Shown here piece by piece: positions 1 to 6,070 of a DNA stretch of 64,000 bases (its first letter is position 1; each line of letters opens with the position of its first letter). The DNA comes from JAMXLO01 sp964427005 (GTDB lineage Bacteria; Pseudomonadota; Alphaproteobacteria; Acetobacterales; Acetobacteraceae). A model generated the notes under the pieces. That model worked only from the letters and a program-made list of their open reading frames with translations. It searched no databases and was not told the DNA's origin. The stretch covers positions 1-64,000 of the forward strand of contig CAYRTL010000011.1 of assembly GCA_964427005.1 (NCBI GenBank). The letters run 5' to 3'. The position numbers were made by a program, and so were the translations under genes.

Positions 1-13
1 CAAGGAGACGACG

Positions 14-397
14 ATGGTTGCCCGCGCCAGCCAAAGCCTGTCCGACACGGGTCGCCTGCGGGGCCCACAGCGACGCTTCGAACCATTCAGGGATGCCGAG
101 GAAGCATGGTTCTGGACCATGGCGGGCCTGATGGCGCGACGCGAAGGCGCGCGGTACACGGCCAGTCTAGGCCGAACTGCCCGTCCGTGTGAGCCGGACG
201 ACGTGGTGAAGTGCCTGGACGGTCTTTATCGACGGCGCCGCATCGACCTGATCCACGCGCGCATTCTGCGGATCTGGGGCGAGCGCCAGATCGCACCCAA
301 CCCGGCCTTCGCTGGCGAGCGCTGCGACTGGAGGTTGTGGCGGGAGGCGCTGGAGCGGCTGGAATGGCCCCTGCGGGCGAAGGGCATTGTCGGGTGA
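14..397 (+). CDS. Conserved hypothetical protein, 127 aa
   Basis: Function not recognised. The ATG follows a strong AAGGAGAC ribosome binding site 5-6 bases upstream, so the start is firm. The protein is basic and rich in Arg and Trp, with no signal peptide or membrane segment. A central stretch contains PCEPDDVVKCLDGLYRRR and the C-terminal third has CDWRLWREALERLEW, which reads as amphipathic helices of a small soluble helical protein. The product ends just before a sigma-70 promoter and candidate sRNA. I recall similar short proteins in other alphaproteobacteria but cannot name a family. Nothing in the adjacent small genes suggests a role. Confidence 0.7.
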   Translation: MVARASQSLSDTGRLRGPQRRFEPFRDAEEAWFWTMAGLMARREGARYTASLGRTARPCEPDDVVKCLDGLYRRRRIDLIHARILRIWGERQIAPNPAFAGERCDWRLWREALERLEWPLRAKGIVG

Positions 398-433
398 TGT
401 CTCGGCGTTCATTTGTTGGTAAGGAAAATATTC

Positions 434-463
434 TTGACATTACTCCTCGTCATTCCCTAATCT
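434..463 (+). promoter_or_regulatory. Sigma-70-type promoter for candidate sRNA
   Basis: A perfect -35 TTGACA (434-439) is followed after 18 bases by TAATCT (458-463). Counting from the -10 hexamer puts +1 at about 470, which is exactly the first base of a long hairpin. The stretch is AT-richer than the surrounding DNA. Confidence 0.6.
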
Positions 464-469
464 GTGACG

Positions 470-551
470 GTCACCGGGCGGACTCCGCCCGCTGACCTTT
501 CTCCTCCTCAAACCTCAAGGGCTGCCGCACCCGCGGTGGCCCTTCTTTTTT
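470..551 (+). ncRNA. Candidate trans-acting sRNA, two hairpins with CU-rich linker
   Basis: This is a self-contained transcription unit of about 82 nt. Hairpin 1 spans 470-496: GTCA/TGAC (470-473 with 493-496), then CGGGCGG/CCGCCCG (475-481 with 485-491) around a 3-base loop. A single-stranded linker (497-516) is pyrimidine-rich with TCTCCTCCTC, complementary to Shine-Dalgarno sequences. Hairpin 2 (517-544) ends in a T run and is the terminator. There is no start codon with a ribosome site inside it. The layout resembles alphaproteobacterial sRNAs that use CU-rich anti-SD motifs, such as the CcsR/cuckoo RNAs, but I cannot assign it to a known family. The call is inferred from structure only. 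Confidence 0.5.
517..551 (+). terminator. Rho-independent terminator of the candidate sRNA
   Basis: AAGGGC (517-522) pairs with GCCCTT (539-544) and CCGC (525-528) with GCGG (533-536), around an ACCC loop and one 2x2 internal mismatch. A C and then six T residues (546-551) follow. It could also stop read-through from the upstream hypothetical gene. Confidence 0.75.
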
Positions 552-572
552 GCCCGAAGGGACACACAGCCC

Positions 573-809
573 ATGGCCTTCGCCATCCGCAATCTCTCAG
601 TGCTCGCCTACGCGAACGGCTTCACCCTCTGGCACTACAAGGCCGGCCGCGATCGGCTCGAACAGGTGGAGACGGTCGACTTCTTCGCCGATGCCGCTGA
701 CATGCTCGCGGACGGCGACCTGATGATGGTATCGGCGGCCGATGGCGGTCGCATTCTGACAATCGCTCCCGGCGCCAGCGGTGAGGTCGCCACCGCTCCG
801 CTCGCCTGA
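573..809 (+). CDS. Small hypothetical protein, 78 aa
   Basis: Not recognised as a named family. It is a small, mildly acidic soluble protein opening MAFAIRNLSVLAYANGFTLWHYKA, with FADAADMLADGDLMMVSAADGG in the middle. That pattern suggests a compact beta-rich fold with one helix. The ATG is preceded by GAAGGGACAC, a moderate ribosome site. The gene lies 21 bases after the sRNA terminator and ends 10 bases before the convergent gene at 820-1056. Similar short proteins with this N-terminus occur in alphaproteobacteria as far as I recall. No function can be offered. Confidence 0.6.
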   Translation: MAFAIRNLSVLAYANGFTLWHYKAGRDRLEQVETVDFFADAADMLADGDLMMVSAADGGRILTIAPGASGEVATAPLA

Positions 810-819
810 CCCTGAACCG

Positions 820-1056
820 CTATCGGGCCTGCACCGGCCGCTTCAGCACCTCGCGCGCATGCCGATCACGGCCGGCCTCGGTGAGGAAGTAGCGGCCGTC
901 CGTGCGGTCCCTCGCCAGGCCCATCGCCATAAGACGTGTCAGGCACGGGCCGTCCTTCATCCCCGCGGGCCGCCCCGTCTCTCCACTCAGCACCAGCCGG
1001 TGCAGCGCCGAACGGCAACACGTCTCGAGATATGGCTCATCCCACATGCCCGCCAT
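820..1056 (-). CDS. Small winged-helix-like hypothetical protein, 78 aa
   Basis: The start at 1056 is chosen because GCGAGGC, a usable ribosome site, lies about nine bases upstream; an earlier ATG at 1083 has none. Residues after about 40 (CLTRLMAMGLA ... GRYFLTEAGRDRHAREVL) resemble the recognition helix and wing of small winged-helix proteins. This could be a DNA-binding or structural domain, but a DNA-binding role is only inferred. It converges with the gene ending at 809 and diverges from the gene starting at 1116 with 59 bases between them. The short length makes this call moderate. Confidence 0.5.
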   Translation of the reverse strand: MAGMWDEPYLETCCRSALHRLVLSGETGRPAGMKDGPCLTRLMAMGLARDRTDGRYFLTEAGRDRHAREVLKRPVQAR

Positions 1057-1115
1057 CGTCGAAGCCTCGCGCCGATGAAGCAAGCGCCGTCGCCGCGCCC
1101 GGAGATCCGCGACAG

Positions 1116-1889
1116 ATGCTGGATATCGTTCGCCTCACTAGGCTGACACTCGAGCTGCTGCTGAACCTGGGGCAGCCAATCACGGCGCTGCTGGTCCAGC
1201 CGCTGGTCACGGTCGCGATGCTGCTGTTCCTGTATGCCGGCTGGCATGTGCGCGACGAAGGCAGCATCGCCGCCGGATTGCGCGTGGCATTCGTGGATAC
1301 GCGCGCCTTTCGCGCCGAGCATGAACACGAGCTGGAGGCGGCGACGCTTCAGGCGGAATTGCGTCAGTCGGCGCAGACCGACAAGCTGATCGACCAATTG
1401 CTCCAGGCGCTTCTGCTGCGGGCAGCATCGGCGGCGCGCGTGCGGCTGGGGGTGGTGCATAACGGTGTCACCGGCGTGACAGGCGTGGCACTGCTGCGCT
1501 TCGACATTACCAATGCGGTGGCCGCGCCGGGTCATTCTGTGGGTGTTCTGCCACTCAATCAGCCGCTGTCAGACTGGAACGCGTTCCTTCCCGCTCTGCT
1601 GGCTGGCCGGTGCTACATGGGTTCGGCCGGAAGCGAGACGAACCTCGGCGTAAAGGCGCGGCTCGATGCGCTGGGTGCGAATGCATACGTGGCGTGCCCG
1701 GTCATCGACATTCAGGCGCGCATGCTGGGAGCGCTGTTCATCACCTGGGATTTGCACGATGCGCCGCCCACAGGGGAGGCGCTGAACACGCTGATGGAGT
1801 ACGCCAAGAGCGTCGGTATGCAGATCGCATCTACGCTTGATCTGCGCCACCACCTATCCCCGCGCGGCTGGCCTGCGGAGGCGCAGTAA
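1116..1889 (+). CDS. Membrane-anchored GAF-like sensor-type protein, 257 aa
   Basis: The start at 1116 is chosen over one at 936 because the upstream 60 residues are low-complexity and antisense to the previous gene, and GGAG precedes this ATG at about 11 bases. Residues 20-45 (ITALLVQPLVTVAMLLFLYAG) form one hydrophobic membrane segment. A Glu/Gln-rich helix follows (about 60-95). The C-terminal half (VRLGVVHNGVTG ... GANAYVACPVID ... LGALFITWD) looks like a GAF-type domain. No kinase, HD or GGDEF output is fused, so it may be a stand-alone membrane-bound sensor. Function and ligand are unknown. Downstream is a palindromic repeat and then pyrD. Confidence 0.7.
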   Translation: MLDIVRLTRLTLELLLNLGQPITALLVQPLVTVAMLLFLYAGWHVRDEGSIAAGLRVAFVDTRAFRAEHEHELEAATLQAELRQSAQTDKLIDQLLQALLLRAASAARVRLGVVHNGVTGVTGVALLRFDITNAVAAPGHSVGVLPLNQPLSDWNAFLPALLAGRCYMGSAGSETNLGVKARLDALGANAYVACPVIDIQARMLGALFITWDLHDAPPTGEALNTLMEYAKSVGMQIASTLDLRHHLSPRGWPAEAQ

Positions 1890-1910
1890 TTTTCCATGGC
1901 GGAAGAAAGC

Positions 1911-1972
1911 ATAACACGGATTCCACCGGGGCTCCGCGTAATCCGTGACCCCATCGGTGCAATCCGTGTTAT
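1911..1972. repeat. Dispersed palindromic repeat, ATCCGTGTTATTCTT family, copy 1
   Basis: ATAACACGGATT (1911-1922) is inverted at 1961-1972 as AATCCGTGTTAT, with a further internal AATCCGTGA at 1940-1948. The same motif recurs at 27001-27045 and 28519-28612. It fills most of the gap before pyrD. No transposase is nearby, so it is probably a non-autonomous or miniature element. Confidence 0.8.
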
Positions 1973-1991
1973 TCTTTTGTAGTCACATGTC

Positions 1992-3053
1992 ATGACACCA
2001 GCCCTCGCCTCGGCCCTCATGCCGCTGCTCCGCCGGTTGGATGCAGAGCGCGCACACGACATCGCCCTGCTCGCCCTGCGTCTGGGTCTCGCAGGTCACG
2101 CGCCGGTCGATGATGACCCGACACTCGCAATCGACACTCTTGGGTTGCGCTTCACCAACCCCATCGGCCTCGCCTCCGGTTTCGACAAGAACGCGATCGC
2201 CATCGGCGCCCTGATGCGCCTGGGCTTCGGCCTCATAGAAGCTGGCACCGCGACGCCACGCCCGCAGCCGGGCAATCCGCGACCGCGGCTGTTCCGCCTC
2301 GAACAGGACAACGCGGTGATCAATCGCATGGGCTTCAACAATGCCGGTCTCGACGCCTATCTCTCTCGGCTGGCCCGACGTCCGCGCGGCAACGTCATCC
2401 TGGGCGCCAATGTCGGCATCAACAAGGAAGGCGCCGAACCGGAGCGCGACTACCCGGCGCTGATCGCGGCCGTTGCGCCGCACGCAGACTACGCAGTGAT
2501 CAACGTCTCCTCACCGAACACGCCGGGGCTGCGCGACCTTCAGGGCGAGGCGCAGTTGCGGTCGATCCTGCGCGCTGTCGCTGATCAGGTGCCGCACCGG
2601 CCGCCTGTGCTCGTGAAAATAGCGCCAGACATCAGCGACGACGCGCTGGCAGCGCTGGTGGAAACCTGCGTGGCGGAGGGCGTCCAGGGGCTGATCGTGT
2701 CCAACACCACGATCTCGCGGCCCCCAGGACTGCGTTCATCGGAGGCTCATGAAGCAGGCGGCCTGTCCGGCCCTCCCCTGTTCGAGCTTTCCACCCGCGT
2801 GCTCGCGCGCGCCTTCCTGTTGTCGCGGGGTCGCCTCGTGCTGATCGGCGTCGGGGGTGTGTCCACGGGCGAACAGGCGCTGACCAAGATCCGCGCCGGC
2901 GCAACATTGGTGCAGCTCTATACCGCGTTTGCCTATGCCGGCCCGGCTCTGATCCCGCGGCTCAAAAGAGAACTCCGCGCCGCCATGCATTCCGGCGGCT
3001 TCGCCCGCGTGCAGGACGCGGTGGGCAAGGATGCGGAACGTCTGGCACAATAG
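1992..3053 (+). CDS. pyrD: Dihydroorotate dehydrogenase (quinone), class 2
   Basis: Oxidises dihydroorotate to orotate in pyrimidine biosynthesis, passing electrons from FMN to membrane quinone. The 353-residue length and N-terminal amphipathic extension (about residues 1-40, ahead of the barrel) are typical of class 2 enzymes. Visible motifs are ASGFDKN, NRMGFNNAG, GANVGINKEG, the catalytic-loop NVSSPNTPGLR with the class 2 serine base, KIAPD, SNTT and the phosphate-binding LIGVGGVSTGEQA near the C-terminus. It is followed after five bases by a HAD hydrolase gene, probably co-transcribed. A palindromic repeat lies directly upstream. Assignment is confident. Confidence 0.95.
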   Translation: MTPALASALMPLLRRLDAERAHDIALLALRLGLAGHAPVDDDPTLAIDTLGLRFTNPIGLASGFDKNAIAIGALMRLGFGLIEAGTATPRPQPGNPRPRLFRLEQDNAVINRMGFNNAGLDAYLSRLARRPRGNVILGANVGINKEGAEPERDYPALIAAVAPHADYAVINVSSPNTPGLRDLQGEAQLRSILRAVADQVPHRPPVLVKIAPDISDDALAALVETCVAEGVQGLIVSNTTISRPPGLRSSEAHEAGGLSGPPLFELSTRVLARAFLLSRGRLVLIGVGGVSTGEQALTKIRAGATLVQLYTAFAYAGPALIPRLKRELRAAMHSGGFARVQDAVGKDAERLAQ

Positions 3054-3058
3054 CGCCG

Positions 3059-3925
3059 ATGGAACACTTGCCCGGTTTCGCCCCCCTCGCCGATAGATTC
3101 GACGGCTTCATCCTCGATCTGTGGGGCGTCATCCATGATGGCGTGAACGCATTCCCGCATGCCGTCGATTGTCTTGCCCGCCTGCGCGAGGCCGGCAAGC
3201 AGACGCTGTTGTTGTCCAATGTGCCGCGTCCCAATGAGGCGGCGCAGGCGCTGATGCGGCGGATGGGCATCTCGGACGACCTCTACACCGACATCCTGAC
3301 CAGCGGTGAAGCCGTAAGGCGTGCATTGCAGCGTCCACCGGATCTGTGGTGGGCGGAGCTCGGTCAACGCGTGTTTCATCTCGGCCCCGAGCGCGACCGC
3401 GGCATCATCGAAGGGCTGCCGCTGATCAAGGTCGAGGACCCAGCCGAAGCCAATTTCGTGCTGAACACCGGGCCGGACGATCACCGCAATCCGACAGAGA
3501 TGTCGGAGTTCGAACCGGTGCTGCAGGACTGCGCCCGGCACCACCTGCCGATGATCTGCGCCAACCCGGACCTTCAGGTGATCCGTGGCGGGGTCCGCGT
3601 GCTGTGTGCCGGATCGCTCGCGTTGCACTATCAGCAACTCGGCGGCGACGTGCGATCAATCGGCAAGCCTGATCCGGCGATTTATCAGCCGGTGCTGCAA
3701 AGCCTCGGCCTGCCAGTCGAACGTGTCCTTGCCGTGGGAGACGCGCTGCACACCGACATCGCCGGCGCGGCGGGTGTGGACATCGCCGCATGCTGGGTGC
3801 TCAGCGGGATTCACGGCGCCGCTCTGGTCGACGATGCGGGATCCTACGACCTCGCGAAGGCGGATACGGCAGCGAGGGCGGAAGGCGTCGCACCCATCGC
3901 GACCATCCCTCGCTTCGAGTGGTGA
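3059..3925 (+). CDS. HAD-superfamily class IIA hydrolase (TIGR01459/NagD-like)
   Basis: A 288-residue cytosolic phosphatase of the HAD IIA group. Motif I is FILDLWGVIHDG near residue 19, where the usual second Asp of DxD is Gly or Trp-shifted as in the TIGR01459 subfamily. Motif II is LLLSNVPRPN near residue 57. The cap domain follows, then motif III/IV KPDPAIYQPVLQ ... LAVGDALHTDIAGAAG near residues 200-235. The physiological substrate of this subfamily is not established; sugar phosphates or nucleotides are possible. It sits five bases after pyrD and converges with the universal stress gene, whose stop is three bases away. Confidence 0.88.
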   Translation: MEHLPGFAPLADRFDGFILDLWGVIHDGVNAFPHAVDCLARLREAGKQTLLLSNVPRPNEAAQALMRRMGISDDLYTDILTSGEAVRRALQRPPDLWWAELGQRVFHLGPERDRGIIEGLPLIKVEDPAEANFVLNTGPDDHRNPTEMSEFEPVLQDCARHHLPMICANPDLQVIRGGVRVLCAGSLALHYQQLGGDVRSIGKPDPAIYQPVLQSLGLPVERVLAVGDALHTDIAGAAGVDIAACWVLSGIHGAALVDDAGSYDLAKADTAARAEGVAPIATIPRFEW

Positions 3926-3928
3926 GGC

Positions 3929-4777
3929 TCAGTGTGAGAAGAGCACCGGCGCGGTCATCTCCGCGATCAGGGTCTGCGTGACCCCGCCGAATACCAGCTC
4001 GCGTGCCCGCGAATGCCCGTATGCGCCGGCAACGATGAGATCGGCGCCGATATCGGCCGCATAGGACAGCAGCGCCTCGCCGTCGGAGATATCCTTCGCC
4101 ACCGTATGCGCCGCCTGCGCCTTCAGGCCATGACGCGCGAGGTGGAGCGAGATGTCGGCCGCCGGTACATCGCCATGTCCGCCGACGCCGCGCTGCGGAT
4201 TAATGGCAAGAACGGTCACCTGCTTCGCTCCGGTCAGGAGCGGCATCGCATCGTGCAGAGCGCGTGCAGCCTCGCGGCTGGCGTTCCAGGCCACCAGAAC
4301 GCGTTCGCCAATGGTGGGGAATTCGCCCGCGAACGGGATGGCCAATACCGGCCGGCCGGAGGTCATCACCGTGGTGACCGTAACCGCGTCGGCGTCCTGC
4401 GGCTCATCGCGGTTGGGCTGGCCGACGATGCACAAATCGGCGTAGCGGGCATGGAGCGCGACCGTGGGCGGTGGCGAGCCCTCGACGAGACGCCACTCGC
4501 CCTCGATGCCATTGCGCCGCAGGCACTCGCGGAAGGCAGCCTCCACTGGAGCCGCGGCCTCGACCGCTTCCGCCCGGATGCGCTCGACTATTTCTTCGGG
4601 ATTGGCCGGCACGAATGGCATCGCCGCGCCGTAGAAGTAGTTCGCCGAGGGAATGTCGATCACATGCACGCCGACGAGGTGCGCGCCATGCTGCATCGCC
4701 AGACGGGAAGCCACCTCGAGCCGCGCTTTGCTGCGCGGCGTGGCGCCGAGATGTACCACGATATCTTTCAGAGCCAT
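3929..4777 (-). CDS. Universal stress protein, tandem UspA domains
   Basis: A 282-residue protein with two Usp domains in tandem: residues 1-150 (KDIVVHLGATPRSKARLEVA, then HARYADLCIVGQPNR) and 155-282 (RVLVAWNASREAARALHDAMP). The second ends with the ATP-binding signature GAYGHSRARELVFGGVTQTLI (G-x2-G-x9-G-T), which the first lacks. Start chosen for the GGAAGGA site upstream. Usp proteins bind ATP or small ligands and are induced by stress or growth arrest. A consensus FNR/FixK-type box at exactly -41.5 of a predicted start site (see 4815-4856) argues that this one is induced when oxygen is low. Confidence 0.9.
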   Translation of the reverse strand: MALKDIVVHLGATPRSKARLEVASRLAMQHGAHLVGVHVIDIPSANYFYGAAMPFVPANPEEIVERIRAEAVEAAAPVEAAFRECLRRNGIEGEWRLVEGSPPPTVALHARYADLCIVGQPNRDEPQDADAVTVTTVMTSGRPVLAIPFAGEFPTIGERVLVAWNASREAARALHDAMPLLTGAKQVTVLAINPQRGVGGHGDVPAADISLHLARHGLKAQAAHTVAKDISDGEALLSYAADIGADLIVAGAYGHSRARELVFGGVTQTLIAEMTAPVLFSH

Positions 4778-4814
4778 CGACCAATCCTTCCTGCTGCGGC
4801 TGCGGTCTGGTCGA

Positions 4815-4856
4815 CTTATACGCGTTCCTCTCGGCGGCTTGGTTGATCTGGATCAT
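4815..4856 (-). promoter_or_regulatory. Class II FNR/FixK-type promoter of the universal stress gene
   Basis: TTGATCTGGATCAT (4843-4856) fits the FNR/FixK consensus TTGAT-N4-ATCAA at all but the final base. On the minus strand a -10 hexamer TATAAG lies at 4820-4815, giving +1 at about 4808. The box centre (4849.5) is then at -41.5, the standard position for class II activation. The leader to the ATG at 4777 is about 31 nt. No fnr/fixK gene is in the window. Confidence 0.65.
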
Positions 4857-4892
4857 ACGTCACGCAGGAAGAAACGAAGCGCTGCTCCGGAC

Positions 4893-5201
4893 CTATTGCA
4901 GCGGGACCCGCAGAGTCAGGCCTGGCGTCTGGATCGGTCGCTTGTCCTCGCTGGTCGCGAACCGCGAGCCGGGTGGATAGGCCAAGCTCTGGTTGAACTG
5001 CCGAAAACGGAAATCCTGCGGCACGACGGTAGTCCCCTGTGAGGCGGTCTCCACCGGCGCCTGAATGTCGCGATCGGGCACTGGTGCGGACTGGCCGGCA
5101 GGCGGGTGCGCCGGCGGGATCGGCGGCACTGGCAGGGAACGGGAAGGCCCCGCGCCCGTGGTCAACAGCAACGCGCCTAGGATCAGGGCGAACCGCCTCA
5201 C
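4893..5201 (-). CDS. Exported proline-rich hypothetical protein, 102 aa
   Basis: Residues 1-20 (MRRFALILGALLLTTGAGPS) form a signal peptide with a positive start and hydrophobic core, with likely cleavage near GAGPSRS. The mature part begins with a proline-rich stretch (LPVPPIPPAHPPAG) and has no cysteine, so it is not a lipoprotein. It is probably periplasmic. Its start overlaps the stop of the upstream Nudix gene by four bases (ATGA), so the two are translationally coupled. No domain is recognisable and no function is offered. Confidence 0.6.
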   Translation of the reverse strand: MRRFALILGALLLTTGAGPSRSLPVPPIPPAHPPAGQSAPVPDRDIQAPVETASQGTTVVPQDFRFRQFNQSLAYPPGSRFATSEDKRPIQTPGLTLRVPLQ

Positions 5202-5764
5202 GGCGCACTCTCCGACGCGGTAAACAATTCGCGTCGCGTGCCGCGTGGGTCACTCTTCGGGTTGCCCGCTGGTACGCCAAGTGGTCCGGCGCCCGCATTT
5301 CGCCAGGCATCCAGCGCCCAGAAAACTGAAGGAAAGGCGATCTCGCCGCGCGGGATCTGCGGCCAGGAAAACAGCGCCACGTCCAGGCTTTCGGGTCCGG
5401 CTGAGAATTGCGGCGCTTCCGGCGCGGTAAAGCGAGCGCGGAAGATCACCTGCACCTGGCCGATGCGGCTGATGGTGAAAACGCCAAGAATCCCGTCCAG
5501 CGCGATGTCGGCCCGTGCTTCCTCCCATGCCTCGCGCGCCGCCCCCTCTTCGAGGGTCTCGCCATGTTCCAGATAGCCGGCTGGCAGGGTCCAGAAACCG
5601 CGCCGCGGTTCGATGGCACGCCGGCACATCAGGATGGACTCGCCCGACACCACCACCGAGCCGACGACGATCTTGGGATTTTCGTACGCGATGTGACCGC
5701 AATCGGCGCAGATGAGGCGCTCGCGATTGTCACCTTCGGGAACCCGTCTGACGAATTCCGGCAT
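5198..5764 (-). CDS. Nudix hydrolase with NudC-like N-terminal strand
   Basis: Hydrolyses a nucleoside diphosphate linked to another group. The Nudix box is intact: GYLEHGETLEEGAAREAWEEARAD, with the REAWEE metal ligands. An upstream CADCGHIAYENPKIVVGSVV resembles the segment joining the half zinc-ribbon to the Nudix domain in NudC-like or ADP-ribose-type proteins, though only one CxxC pair is present. The start at 5764 (MPEFVRRVPEG) is preferred on family alignment; an in-frame ATG at 5818 would add 18 residues and overlap a small upstream frame by ATGA. Neither start has a strong ribosome site. It is coupled to the exported gene downstream. The substrate is unknown. Confidence 0.85.
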   Translation of the reverse strand: MPEFVRRVPEGDNRERLICADCGHIAYENPKIVVGSVVVSGESILMCRRAIEPRRGFWTLPAGYLEHGETLEEGAAREAWEEARADIALDGILGVFTISRIGQVQVIFRARFTAPEAPQFSAGPESLDVALFSWPQIPRGEIAFPSVFWALDAWRNAGAGPLGVPAGNPKSDPRGTRRELFTASESAP

Positions 5765-5814
5765 GGACCAAAAATCGCGCGTTCGTCGCGCCGGATCAAT
5801 CCCTTTCGCCCGGA

Positions 5815-6024
5815 TCATACCGAGAGATCGAGCAGCGACCCTCGCGGCAACGGCCGGCTCGGTTCGGCAATGCCATTGCGTGCAGGTGGGGCCAGACTTG
5901 CCGGTCCCGGTGAAGCAGTCGGACTCGGCGCCTGCTCGGTCAAGCCTCGCACGCGATGAATTGGGGATGTCAGTCCAAGCTCCGGCTGGGTTGAGAATGC
6001 CGCCAGTGTCGCAGGAGAGATCAT
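5815..6024 (-). CDS. Possible small proline-rich protein, 69 aa
   Basis: A weakly supported frame filling the 252 bases between the histidine kinase and Nudix genes. It ends RPLPRGSLLDLSV, a tail I have seen on short alphaproteobacterial hypothetical proteins. Its TGA overlaps the alternative Nudix start at 5818 by ATGA, which could mean translational coupling. Against it, no ribosome binding site precedes the ATG and the middle is low-complexity Pro/Ala/Ser. It may be chance coding in GC-rich DNA. Confidence 0.3.
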   Translation of the reverse strand: MISPATLAAFSTQPELGLTSPIHRVRGLTEQAPSPTASPGPASLAPPARNGIAEPSRPLPRGSLLDLSV

Positions 6025-6070
6025 GCGGTGCAGGCTAGCGGTGGGGGATTAAGAACGCCTGAAAAGCCGC

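Noticed and set aside
936..1115. N-terminal extension of the GAF-like protein
   Set aside because: Sequence is low-complexity and overlaps the opposite-strand winged-helix gene; a better start exists at 1116.
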